IMG/VR virus record: IMGVR_UViG_3300025127_000070 | Location: 1-46,699 of that record | Strand: one strand, 5' to 3' | Length of the DNA stretch: 46,699 nucleotides | DNA from: a virus | Part shown: positions 15,611 through 22,296 of the stretch, one piece after another | Position numbering within the stretch: position 1 is the stretch's first letter | Layout: each line of letters begins with the position of its first letter | Notes under the pieces: generated by a model | What the model was told of the DNA's origin: nothing | Database searches by the model: none | Seen by the model: the letters and a program-made list of their open reading frames with translations, nothing else | Program-made: the position numbers and the translations under genes

Positions 15611-16858
15611 TTATGCAAGTTGCATAATTCTTGCGTCAATCCATCTTTTTAATTCTGCATCAAGACCAATAAAGAAGTTATAATCTGCATCATTTACCAA
15701 TGTTGAATTTGATGTTTCATTTTGAATTACTTCAACTTTATTAAATCTATGTAAGATTTGATATCTGCAATATATTTGTCCATCACCATAAACATGATTA
15801 TTGGCTTGTTGCGTATGAGTGATTATTGCACCTTGTCCATATGTTCTTCTTAATTCTGAAATTCTTGATCTAATATTTTGATCACCTGCATTTGTGACAT
15901 TCATAATTTCTTCAATTGTTGCACCTTGTCCATCATTGTGGTTTCTGCACATATCATAAACTCTAGCAACAAATGAACGTCCATTGTTGTGTTGTTGTGG
16001 TGTTTCAACTTCAATTGTTCTTGTTTCAACATTTTCAGAATTATTTGATGTATTGTAATTGATACGAAATGCATGAGATGATTGAAACAAATGTTCTAAT
16101 ACTTGACACCATTTAGAGAGTTTTAAAGCAGATAGTGTACTTGCACCCTGTCTAAATTCTATTGTTTGATATGAGTTGAATGGTTCACAATTTACTGCTT
16201 TGCCTTTTACAAGATTGGCATTAATCAGACCTTGAACACTTGTTGCATTTAAAAAATCTCTACCCATCATTGTCGTATCATCTGCAATGTCATTGATAGG
16301 TCTTGCCCATCTATGGTTTCTTCTGCTTTCAGGCAACATTGATGAAATATAATCTTGATTGTATGCATAGACCATAATTGCAGATTTGATTAATTCAAAC
16401 GGCAACAATGCACCTAGTGTCACATTAGGTGAGATGTAGTTTGCGTTCATTGATGACAATGTAGGGTTTGTGTTTAAGTTCCAATGTCTAATTTGTTCTT
16501 CATTGAACTCATCATCTGTCATATCAATTAATGGTTTCATGCCAACGTGAACATGACCACCACAGTTTTGTCTAATTCTACCACCTAAACTTTCAACAAC
16601 ATCTTGAACTGGTTTAATATATTTATTAGCTTGTTCAATGGTATCAATTCGTAATGGTGGAAATATTACTTCACAATCTACATTTTCTGATACATCACCT
16701 GTGACTAGAACATATCTAATACCAGCGTTTCTCAATGCTCTCTGTGTTTGGTCTATATAAGCGTTATTAATTTCCATTTCATAACCCTTGATTAATCTAA
16801 AGTTTGTTGTTTGTGTTATTGGTGTTAATGATGTTGTGTTTTGTAGTGTTTGTGTCAT
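15611..16858 (-). CDS. Putative amidoligase (COOH-NH2 ligase) with C-terminal winged-helix-like part
   Basis: A 415-residue protein resembling the Amidoligase_2 family (PF12224), distant relatives of glutamine synthetase that join a carboxyl group to an amine using ATP. Seen: an early GYEMEINN (EIE-type metal motif, residues 25-32), CGGHVHVGM (HxH at 102-106), and IEFRQGAST (233-241), all hallmarks of this family. About residues 305-370 (GATIEEIMNVTNAGDQNIRSRI...) look like a winged helix. The N-terminal 20 residues are Thr/Gln-rich. It is a single-gene unit with its own terminator. The substrate is unknown; such enzymes are predicted to modify peptides, proteins or cell-wall precursors. The ATG has AAAGGT 8 bases upstream. 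Confidence 0.7.
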   Translation of the reverse strand: MTQTLQNTTSLTPITQTTNFRLIKGYEMEINNAYIDQTQRALRNAGIRYVLVTGDVSENVDCEVIFPPLRIDTIEQANKYIKPVQDVVESLGGRIRQNCGGHVHVGMKPLIDMTDDEFNEEQIRHWNLNTNPTLSSMNANYISPNVTLGALLPFELIKSAIMVYAYNQDYISSMLPESRRNHRWARPINDIADDTTMMGRDFLNATSVQGLINANLVKGKAVNCEPFNSYQTIEFRQGASTLSALKLSKWCQVLEHLFQSSHAFRINYNTSNNSENVETRTIEVETPQQHNNGRSFVARVYDMCRNHNDGQGATIEEIMNVTNAGDQNIRSRISELRRTYGQGAIITHTQQANNHVYGDGQIYCRYQILHRFNKVEVIQNETSNSTLVNDADYNFFIGLDAELKRWIDARIMQLA

Positions 16859-17249
16859 TTGTTTTACCTTTCATTTATTTAATTAATTAATATATTTCTT
16901 TTACATTTATGGGGTTTTTCTTGTCAACCCCCATATATTAAAAAAAAGTATATTTCATGTGTTTTTAGTGCATTTTTATTGTTTACATACTATTTTTGTG
17001 ACATATATGTCACACATTTGTTCGGTATTTTTTATGTAAATTTATTTATTTTTGTTCCTGTTTCGTTCCTGTTTTTTATAAGATTTAAAATTTATAAATT
17101 TTAATTTTGCTATCAAATGAGATTATTCTTCAGAACCCGAACCCCGAACCCGACCCGACTCGATCCCCGAATCCCGAAACTCCCGAAGGATCTTAACTCT
17201 CCTTCAGAACAATTGTTCGGGATGTGGAGATCCAGCAAGAAGGAGGCAC
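16859..17249. other. AT-rich spacer with a CCCGA-rich (G4-like) tract
   Basis: No gene is supported. The part next to the amidoligase gene is very AT-rich with TTAATTAATTAATA; TTGACA on the minus strand at 16927-16922 could be a -35 box but no good -10 follows. From 17136 to 17184 there are seven CCC runs spaced 2-8 bases apart, that is seven GGG runs on the minus strand, a strong G-quadruplex pattern. A copy of the palindrome core GAACAATTGTTC lies at 17207-17218. Confidence 0.5.
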
Positions 17250-17283
17250 AAAAAAACCCCCAGACCTTACAAAGATCTGGAGG
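17250..17283 (-). terminator. Rho-independent terminator
   Basis: On the minus strand a 10-base-pair stem (CCTCCAGATC / GGTCTGGGGG with two G-U pairs) with a 7-base loop is followed by seven T, 24 bases after the stop of the gene at 17307-17585. Confidence 0.85.
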
Positions 17284-17306
17284 CTTTCCCCGAATAATTT
17301 ATCGTA

Positions 17307-17585
17307 TTATAGCCACCTATGCTTGAGATTGTAACCCTCACCAAAGAGAGCGTAGCTTAAATTGTGTACGACATGATATCCCATGTCCATTCCACAACCA
17401 CGAACAACAATCGAATCCCAATCTTTATTGGGTTTATATCCTAACTTTTCAATAATAGTATTAGTAAGATATATAGGCGAATTATCACGAATAACAAAAA
17501 ATTTAATATGTCTTGTCATTCCACTTTTTGAAACGTGTAATGTTGTTGTGAATACTGTTTCATCTTTTTTTAGTTCTACTGTCAT
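17307..17585 (-). CDS. Conserved small phage/plasmid protein, unknown function
   Basis: A 92-residue soluble protein. It carries SKSGMTRHIKFFVIRD near residue 19 and GCGMDMGYHVVHNLSYALF near residue 63; the pairing of an SGMxRxIK motif and GCGMDMGxHxVxxLS is characteristic of a widespread phage and plasmid family without known function. Cys and His in the second motif could bind metal. It is flanked by a promoter (17625-17653) and a terminator, so it is a one-gene transcription unit. Confidence 0.65.
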   Translation of the reverse strand: MTVELKKDETVFTTTLHVSKSGMTRHIKFFVIRDNSPIYLTNTIIEKLGYKPNKDWDSIVVRGCGMDMGYHVVHNLSYALFGEGYNLKHRWL

Positions 17586-17624
17586 TTTTCTAACCTTTCT
17601 AGTTTAATATTAATTTATGTTCCC

Positions 17625-17653
17625 ATATTATCCCATAATATAATATAAGTCAA
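17625..17653 (-). promoter_or_regulatory. Sigma70-type promoter
   Basis: On the minus strand TTGACT (17653-17648) is followed at 15-17 bases by GATAAT/TAATAT within GGGATAATATGGG. The upstream AAAGTGTATTGACT is shared with the promoter at 22513-22541. It drives the gene at 17307-17585. Confidence 0.6.
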
Positions 17654-17659
17654 TACACT

Positions 17660-18190
17660 TTTTTATTTTTTTTTAACTTTTTTTTTGCTGGTCTTGCTGG
17701 ATCATCTGCGGGACTTGTTCGGGTGTTGTGCTGACCTGAAGCACGTAGAACAATTGTTCGGGATGAGCTTCAGGGACGGAAGCCGGGCTGTTCCAGGCGA
17801 ACAATTGTTCGGAAACCTGGCTTCCAGCCGGGCTGTGCCTGCAGCTCTGGAACAATTGTTCGGGTTTTTTAGCCTGGCAAGTGAGAAAAAAAGACCCCGA
17901 CCCGAGAAGTAAGCGAGGAAAAACGGGTCAGGGCGTGGGAGTTCTGGAGGAAATTTGCCACATTTAGTGTTATTTGTAACCCGAACCACTAGATTTGTCA
18001 ACCAGCAGTCCCGATCCCGAAGCCCGAAGCCCGATAACCCGAACAATTATTCGGGATGGCACAGCCCGAGATGAGAAATGAGGCTGTCTCCGAACAATTC
18101 TTCGGCTTTCTGTCCCCGATCCAGCCCGATATTTCTGGGAAACCCGAACAATTTATCACACCGAACCCGATCCGTCAGGATTTTGCTCTG
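17660..18190. repeat. Repeat-rich noncoding segment beside terS
   Basis: No gene is supported; frames on both strands are produced by the repeats. Copies of the core GAACAAT(T)nTTC lie at 17748-17759, 17799-17810, 17850-17861, 18038-18055 and 18089-18106. A direct repeat GCCGGGCTGT occurs at 17782-17791 and 17827-17836, and nested inverted repeats CCAGG/CCTGG and GGAAGCC/GGCTTCC surround the copy at 17799. CCC runs at 18010-18040 give five GGG runs on the minus strand. The GC content is clearly higher than in flanking genes. It could be a packaging, replication or regulatory region. Confidence 0.6.
17886..17933 (-). terminator. Terminator downstream of terS
   Basis: On the minus strand CCCTGACCCG pairs with CGGGTCGGGG (10 pairs, one G-U) around a 19-base loop, followed by TCTTTTTTT. 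It lies about 260 bases after terS, so the terS transcript would include most of the palindromes at 18038-18106. Confidence 0.75.
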
Positions 18191-18195
18191 CGTCT

Positions 18196-18747
18196 CTACC
18201 CCGAAACGGGGTTTTCTGGTAAATTGTCCGAATCTTTGCTATTATCGACTATCTCAACCCGAACATCTTTGTCTGGCGTTACGTTACGCATACGACCTTC
18301 AGCTAATTTTTTAAATTCTTCCAGTTTTTCAACGATTTGCTCCCTAGTAAGCCCGTTCATGTCCTCGTGCATAACGTGTGATTTGTTGACCAGTAGTCCT
18401 GTCGCCTTCAATCGCAACTCTTCAGCCCGAATAGCCTCTCCGATTCTACCACTCTGCCAAGCATCATTACGCATCTTTAATAAATCCCGAACAGATTTCT
18501 CCACAGTGACCCCGAACTTTGCGTTAGCCTCCATACGCATCTCTTGGTATCTTTCCTGTACCACAGGGTTACGCAACAGCCTTACAGCATCAACTGATGG
18601 GTTGCTATACCCAGCATCTCTTGCAGACGCAGTTTGCGTCATGTCTTTATGCATGAAGTTATCTAAAAATTTTTGTTGTTTTTCAGTGAGCCTTTTCCAA
18701 CCTGCTTTGGTTTGCTCCTTTGTCAGTGTTTGACCTACCTGCACCAT
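18196..18747 (-). CDS. terS: Terminase small subunit
   Basis: A 183-residue protein of the Terminase_2 type (PF03592): LTEKQQKFLDNFMH, then TQTASARDAGYSNPSVDAVRLLRNPVVQERYQEM (about residues 19-65), the usual DNA-binding helical N-terminal domain. A helical oligomerisation part and an acidic C-terminal tail that contacts the large subunit follow. It recognises the packaging site on phage DNA. The chosen ATG (18747, MVQVGQTL) has GGAG 11 bases upstream; a TTG three codons earlier is too close to it. The stop lies in a small GC-rich hairpin. It is its own transcription unit, about 6.6 kb from the large subunit gene. Confidence 0.8.
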   Translation of the reverse strand: MVQVGQTLTKEQTKAGWKRLTEKQQKFLDNFMHKDMTQTASARDAGYSNPSVDAVRLLRNPVVQERYQEMRMEANAKFGVTVEKSVRDLLKMRNDAWQSGRIGEAIRAEELRLKATGLLVNKSHVMHEDMNGLTREQIVEKLEEFKKLAEGRMRNVTPDKDVRVEIVDNSKDSDNLPENPVSG

Positions 18748-18781
18748 ACCGAACAATTCTCCATGTTTTGTCGCTACGATT

Positions 18782-18809
18782 ACTATACAAAATGCTACAG
18801 AAATATCAA
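18782..18809 (-). promoter_or_regulatory. Sigma70-type promoter for terS
   Basis: On the minus strand TTGATA (18809-18804), 16-base spacer, TATAGT (18787-18782), 34 bases before the terS ATG. ACTTGATATTTC at the -35 is shared with the promoter at 33719-33747. Confidence 0.6.
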
Positions 18810-18816
18810 GTGTATT

Positions 18817-19042
18817 GGGGTGGGGGTGGTGGGTTACTTACCACCACCCTATACCCCCTTATAGGGGGGAAGTAATGGTAAGTTGGTAAGTTGCAATAAA
18901 ATCAATAACTTACAAGCCATATCGTAGTTACCATGTTAATTTGTAACCAATGTAAGTAAATCTCTGTAACGTATGCTACATAACAAATATTAACTTACCT
19001 ACAATTTTACTTACCAAGTAAGTTGGTAACTTGGTAAGTAAA
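18817..19042. repeat. Iteron-like GGTAAGT repeats and long inverted repeat
   Basis: A gene-free segment starting with a G-rich run (GGGGTGGGGGTGGTGGG, 18817-18833) and containing many copies of GGTAAGT / ACTTACC in both orientations (near 18833, 18877, 18885, 18904, 18953, 18992, 19009, 19034). A 14-base perfect inverted repeat, arms 19006-19019 and 19029-19042 with a 9-base centre, closes it, and CCCCCT/AGGGGG forms another hairpin near 18860. This is a typical build for an origin or a repressor operator array. It lies between terS and the next gene. Confidence 0.6.
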
Positions 19043-19050
19043 TTAGTTAT

Positions 19051-19251
19051 TTATTCCTCATAATCATATTGGAAATAACTCCAAATGTTACAATAGCTTT
19101 TAGCAAATTCTCTTTGCTTTTTATTTGGTTGTTCATCTGGTTGATAACCTATCAAACCATCTGCAATTTCATCTGCCGATACATGGGGTAACTTCGACTC
19201 TCTACAGAAGTCAAACCATATATCTATTAATTCCTGTTCATGTTTCACCAT
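19051..19251 (-). CDS. Small acidic protein
   Basis: A 66-residue acidic, aromatic-rich soluble protein (MVKHEQELIDIWFDFCRESK..., ending SYFQYDYEE). No family recognised. It overlaps the previous gene by 7 bases (ATGGTGA), with GGGAGGTAA upstream as ribosome site. It is the last gene before the iteron-like region. Confidence 0.5.
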   Translation of the reverse strand: MVKHEQELIDIWFDFCRESKLPHVSADEIADGLIGYQPDEQPNKKQREFAKSYCNIWSYFQYDYEE

Positions 19252-19424
19252 TTACCTCCCGTTTTGTTTACATCAATAAATGCATCTCCAGCAGAAGCAG
19301 ACCCGAACATTTCTTCGGAAACCTCGTCCCTGTTGTCGCAATCCAGACAAACCAGATTGCCATTTTCATCTTCATGCGAAACCCAATCGGGTTTCACAAG
19401 TTCTTTACATTCCATACAAATCAT
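19245..19424 (-). CDS. Small zinc-ribbon protein, 59 residues
   Basis: Translating the minus strand gives a 59-residue protein with two Cys pairs, ICMEC (residues 3-6) and LVCLDC (26-29), the arrangement of a small zinc ribbon, followed by an acidic tail. AGGAGG lies 6 bases before the ATG. Palindrome copy CCCGAACATTTCTTCGG (19302-19318) lies inside it and is read as EEMFG. Possibly a regulator or adaptor. Confidence 0.55.
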   Translation of the reverse strand: MICMECKELVKPDWVSHEDENGNLVCLDCDNRDEVSEEMFGSASAGDAFIDVNKTGGKW

Positions 19425-19426
19425 AA

Positions 19427-19603
19427 TTAACCTCCTATCTCTTCAATTATATCTTCGTCCATGTCCTCGCAAAGATATTCTAATGGTTTATATCTATAAC
19501 CCTCTTTAATACGAAACTCTTTTACAGTTCCATCTTTATTGGTAACTTCGTTACCATCTTCATCATATTTATAAAATGTAATATCAAAAATATTAATACC
19601 CAT
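19427..19603 (-). CDS. Small acidic protein, 58 residues
   Basis: A 58-residue frame (MGINIFDITFYKYDEDGNEV...) with a strong GAGGAGG 6 bases before the ATG. Beta-rich start and acidic C-terminus (CEDMDEDIIEEIGG). Its stop codon overlaps the ribosome site of the next gene, a sign that it is translated. No family recognised. Confidence 0.5.
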   Translation of the reverse strand: MGINIFDITFYKYDEDGNEVTNKDGTVKEFRIKEGYRYKPLEYLCEDMDEDIIEEIGG

Positions 19604-19619
19604 AGTTAACCTCCTCTCT

Positions 19620-19919
19620 TTAAAGTCCGATTTTATTTAATCTTTTATTAACATCTTCTTTGACATCATCTGGTAAATCATCAAAGTAATCCATTAATAT
19701 ATTATAGCAAACTAATTTGTCCTCTCTTGCTTTTGTTTCTTCTTTAACTGAATTAAATCTAAATGTATTTATCTTAAAAAAAGAATCAAAATCTTTAGCG
19801 AACTCTACTTGCTCTGTTTCGCTAGGGTGATTATCATTAAAAACAAATGCAAAGATTATCTCCCTCAAGCCTTGTTTAGTTAGTTTATAATAAGTATTTG
19901 CATCATACCAAGTATCCAT
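19620..19919 (-). CDS. Small soluble protein, unknown
   Basis: A 99-residue soluble protein starting MDTWYDANTYYKLTKQGLRE, mostly helical and acidic. I chose ATG 19919 because it has the AAGGAGGTTAACT leader also used by its neighbours; a frame 18 codons longer would run into the previous gene. The first 60 residues (YKLTKQGLREIIFAFVFND) could be a winged-helix-like fold, but this is not firm. Confidence 0.5.
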   Translation of the reverse strand: MDTWYDANTYYKLTKQGLREIIFAFVFNDNHPSETEQVEFAKDFDSFFKINTFRFNSVKEETKAREDKLVCYNILMDYFDDLPDDVKEDVNKRLNKIGL

Positions 19920-19935
19920 AGTTAACCTCCTTTCT

Positions 19936-20109
19936 TTATATTTCATAAATTGAACGAATATCATCTTCTTCAATATTCAATTCTTTCATTTTTTCAGAGA
20001 TTTTAATATCCATCTCTTCATAATTTTTTGCCTCTACATTAGTATAAAAAACTTCGGGGAATCCCCACAATTCATTTTCAACTACATACACAATTTCAAA
20101 TTTTTTCAT
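19936..20109 (-). CDS. Small acidic protein, 57 residues
   Basis: A 57-residue frame beginning MKKFEIVYVVENELWGFPEV with GAGGAAA upstream of the ATG and its stop 17 bases before the next start. Beta-rich N-terminal half, acidic helical C-terminal half. It belongs to the run of tiny genes with matching leaders. Function unknown. Confidence 0.5.
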   Translation of the reverse strand: MKKFEIVYVVENELWGFPEVFYTNVEAKNYEEMDIKISEKMKELNIEEDDIRSIYEI

Positions 20110-20157
20110 AATTAATTTCCTCTCAAAAGAATAAGGTGGGGATATACCCCACCTATA

Positions 20158-20643
20158 TTAGTTAGTGTTGTTTTCATGTAATAAACGAAATGATTTAAAC
20201 TTACGTTTTGGTTTTGGTTCAGACCAATTATGTTTATTACTCGTGTAATGCGACCAACCTAGAGCATCATAGAGATGGCTAGGATTTAAGCCAAAGTTTG
20301 TATAACCCTCTAGTATCGTATGGAAGTAAGAAGAAGATGGTGGCAATATGTCTTTATTGTTATTCATCTTATAAGTCATAATGCCATTGACTTTAACTTT
20401 ACCATAGAGAGTTGGATAACCCTCATAAAAATCTAAAGCCTTTTCACAATCTTCAGTAATCTCCCAAACACCTACAGGCAACAAGTCCTCTTTATCATAG
20501 CTTGGCACAATATCGGCAACATGGCGAAATACCAATTTCCAATTTGGTATATACATAGCACCCAAATGTTTTGCATTAGGGCATCTACTCGCCATGCTAC
20601 TGTGGTTTAAGTTAGAACCATAAGCAAAATATAATTTTGTCAT
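20158..20643 (-). CDS. Gamma-glutamylcyclotransferase-like (GGCT/AIG2 fold) protein
   Basis: A 161-residue protein with the GGCT family start YFAYGSNLN (residues 5-13, the YGSNL substrate loop), PVGVWEIT near 56 and CEKALDFYEGYPTLYGKVKV near 66-86, which contains the Glu expected to act as catalyst. The family releases 5-oxoproline from gamma-glutamyl amines or peptides. Phage copies often sit with amidoligases in proposed peptide-tagging systems, and such an enzyme is encoded at 15611-16858 here. It could act on gamma-glutamyl conjugates made by that enzyme; this is inference. The start overlaps nothing; GGGAG lies 12 bases upstream. Confidence 0.7.
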   Translation of the reverse strand: MTKLYFAYGSNLNHSSMASRCPNAKHLGAMYIPNWKLVFRHVADIVPSYDKEDLLPVGVWEITEDCEKALDFYEGYPTLYGKVKVNGIMTYKMNNNKDILPPSSSYFHTILEGYTNFGLNPSHLYDALGWSHYTSNKHNWSEPKPKRKFKSFRLLHENNTN

Positions 20644-20647
20644 GTTC

Positions 20648-20812
20648 TTAATTAAACTCCCGTATTAGCTTTGCCACTGCCTTACGTCTAATATTCTCGT
20701 AAGAACGTAAGTCTTTTTTAGGCATTGGCACATCAGCATACCCGTAAATAAATTCTTCTTTCAATTTACGCATATTGCGTCTGTCCTTTTTTGTCATATC
20801 TTTGACGTACAT
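20648..20812 (-). CDS. Small basic protein, 54 residues
   Basis: A 54-residue Lys/Arg-rich frame (MYVKDMTKKDRRNMRKLKEE...) with AAGGAG 6 bases before the ATG. It is the first gene after the promoter at 20855-20883 and ends 4 bases before the GGCT-like gene, so both are co-transcribed. Helical; no family recognised. Confidence 0.55.
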   Translation of the reverse strand: MYVKDMTKKDRRNMRKLKEEFIYGYADVPMPKKDLRSYENIRRKAVAKLIREFN

Positions 20813-20854
20813 GATGTACTCCTTTCTGTTAAATTAAAATTAAGATATGATGTA

Positions 20855-20883
20855 TATATATATACCCAGAACATATATGTCAA
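20855..20883 (-). promoter_or_regulatory. Sigma70-type promoter
   Basis: On the minus strand a perfect TTGACA (20883-20878), 17-base spacer, TATATA (20860-20855), 43 bases before the first small gene. CTTGACATAT is shared with the promoter at 15356-15384. It probably drives the gene run down to 19051. Confidence 0.65.
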
Positions 20884-20947
20884 GTATATTTATAAAAAAA
20901 AATTATATTTTTATTATTTTGTTAAAAAACGGCTTGTTTTAAAGGGC

Positions 20948-20976
20948 TACAGGGGGGTGGAAAGAACCCCCCGTGT
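20948..20976 (-). terminator. G/C hairpin, possible terminator after the SleB-like gene
   Basis: GGGGGG (20952-20957) and CCCCCC (20967-20972) form a stem with a 9-base loop, with a T-rich run further downstream on the minus strand (TTTAAAACAAGCCGTTTTTT). It separates the SleB-like gene from the next promoter. A second C-rich run lies at 20985-20991. Confidence 0.5.
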
Positions 20977-21004
20977 ATGTTTATACCCCCCCTAATATGG
21001 ATTA

Positions 21005-21442
21005 TTAGGGCATTTCCCATCTATAAAAGATATGAGCATTAATTCTCACAGTTTGTGTGAAAGCATCTTTCCAATATGGTTGGACGTAGTGAGCATGGTA
21101 GTGAGTAGAACCATCTGTTACATCAATGCTCACATGATTGTTGATAATAGCATACGATAATTCTTCAGCCCAGATATATGCCTGTTGGTCAGATATATGT
21201 TCGGGTTTACCATCACAGTAGAAGCTGAAGGCACACTTATTCCGAACAATTTTTCGGGTATCCCATGAGTATCGAAGTCCGTCAGTAACTACTCCACAGA
21301 CAGTATCTGGAAACCGATAATCAGAAACCCGATTCATAATAACTTGCCCGACAGCTAATTGCCCGACAGTAGACTCCGACCTTGCTTCAAAGTATATGGC
21401 ATGAGCCATACACATCAAAGCAGTTGCAGTTTCCAGCATCAT
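21005..21442 (-). CDS. SleB-like cell wall hydrolase (Hydrolase_2)
   Basis: A 145-residue protein matching the SleB/CwlJ-type peptidoglycan hydrolase pattern (PF07486): AHAIYFEARSESTVGQLAVG with the catalytic-type Glu (residues 14-33), VIMNRVSDYRFPDTVCGVV, CAFSFYCDGKP and THYHAHYVQPYW near 112-123, ending HIFYRW. It probably cleaves glycan strands. The short hydrophobic start (MMLETATALMCMAHA) is not a clear signal peptide. A second lytic enzyme is encoded at 34303-34752. A palindrome copy at 21241-21258 is read in frame as RKIVRN. It overlaps the small upstream gene by 4 bases. Confidence 0.75.
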   Translation of the reverse strand: MMLETATALMCMAHAIYFEARSESTVGQLAVGQVIMNRVSDYRFPDTVCGVVTDGLRYSWDTRKIVRNKCAFSFYCDGKPEHISDQQAYIWAEELSYAIINNHVSIDVTDGSTHYHAHYVQPYWKDAFTQTVRINAHIFYRWEMP

Positions 21443-21639
21443 TTGTTTTTCACATAGACTATACGTCTAGCCTGTGATTCGGTTATGTTAAAATGATTTG
21501 CCAAGTCCTGCAACCCGAACTTTTTCTTGGTTGTTCTTTCTTTATGAACCCCCGATTTTTCGATATGCTTGAACTTGCCCTTGTTATCTTTCCAATACTT
21601 TTGCACAGAAAGAATAAAAGATTCATCAAATTTAGTCAT
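21439..21639 (-). CDS. Small helix-turn-helix protein
   Basis: A 66-residue basic protein whose C-terminal part is a clear helix-turn-helix, GLQDLANHFNITESQARRIV (about residues 42-61). ATG 21639 (MTKFDESFIL) shares its A with the TAA stop of the peptidase gene and has AAGGAAA about 9 bases upstream; a longer frame to 21702 has no ribosome site. It lies between an ImmA/IrrE-like peptidase and a hydrolase; peptidase plus HTH repressor is a known regulatory pairing. Confidence 0.6.
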   Translation of the reverse strand: MTKFDESFILSVQKYWKDNKGKFKHIEKSGVHKERTTKKKFGLQDLANHFNITESQARRIVYVKNK

Positions 21640-22076
21640 TAGGCAATTTCCTTTGTAAAAGGTTTGCTCTGTTCTTTTATTGCATTGTAATAATTCATAC
21701 AATCATTCCAGACACCTTGCCATTGACTATCTGTTACACCATAAGACATGAGAGCATTTTTCATAACCCTAGTCGCTGTATCTGTCCATACAATAGCATT
21801 GACCATAGCATATTTCCATGCACCGATCTCCCTTTCCAATGTATCATTATCAACAGTTTGATTAACACCGAGTAAATGTCCGAGTTCATGGAGTGCCGAA
21901 ACATAATATCCTGTATTCTTTGTTGGACGAATACAAATTGTCCTGTTGTTTTGGTCGGCATAATATCGTGGCACTTTCTCACTTAATGATTGATACCGAA
22001 CCCGAATGTCATGCATTGCACATAACTCCTGTATATGCAAAGCCATATCAATACGTTTTACTAATTCTCTAGCCAT
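21639..22076 (-). CDS. ImmA/IrrE-like zinc metallopeptidase
   Basis: A 145-residue protein with the zinc motif HELGH at residues 63-67 (YVSALHELGHLLG), a candidate third ligand Glu about 15 residues on (TLEREIGAWKYA, residues 79-90) and helical flanks, the short plan of ImmA/IrrE proteases. Known members cut XRE-type repressors after a stress signal. Adjacent HTH genes (21439-21639; also 14562-14951) are possible targets. Codons near 22000 contain the dispersed CCGAACCCGAA string. The next gene overlaps by one base. Confidence 0.7.
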   Translation of the reverse strand: MARELVKRIDMALHIQELCAMHDIRVRYQSLSEKVPRYYADQNNRTICIRPTKNTGYYVSALHELGHLLGVNQTVDNDTLEREIGAWKYAMVNAIVWTDTATRVMKNALMSYGVTDSQWQGVWNDCMNYYNAIKEQSKPFTKEIA

Positions 22077-22089
22077 ATAATCCCCCTTT

Positions 22090-22278
22090 CTATTTTAATC
22101 GTGTTATTTTTGTGTAATCTTGACCACTTGATACAAGGCATTGTTGACCTTTGCCTAGATTTTCAAGCATATCAATTTCGTCTTTATTAAGTTCATTATC
22201 CTCAATGAACTCTGACATATTACCTATATGTATGGTATATCCATCTTCCTGTATGGATATTATTTTGTCACTATTCAT
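22090..22278 (-). CDS. Small acidic protein
   Basis: A 62-residue acidic soluble protein (MNSDKIISIQEDGYTIHIGN...), with GAGGTTAAAT directly before the ATG. The central region is rich in Glu, Asp and Leu. No family recognised. It starts 18 bases after the stop of the gene at 22297 and precedes the peptidase gene. Confidence 0.5.
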   Translation of the reverse strand: MNSDKIISIQEDGYTIHIGNMSEFIEDNELNKDEIDMLENLGKGQQCLVSSGQDYTKITRLK

Positions 22279-22296
22279 ATTTAACCTCGCTTTCTC

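Noticed and set aside
17685-17912. Plus-strand frame with four EQLFG-like repeats
   Set aside because: The repeats are the palindrome GAACAATTGTTCGGG read in one frame; no ribosome site, and the minus strand gives PNNCS repeats in the same way.
17702-18046. Minus-strand frame of 114 residues
   Set aside because: Begins at a non-ATG start without ribosome site and consists of repeat translation; a strong terminator lies inside it.
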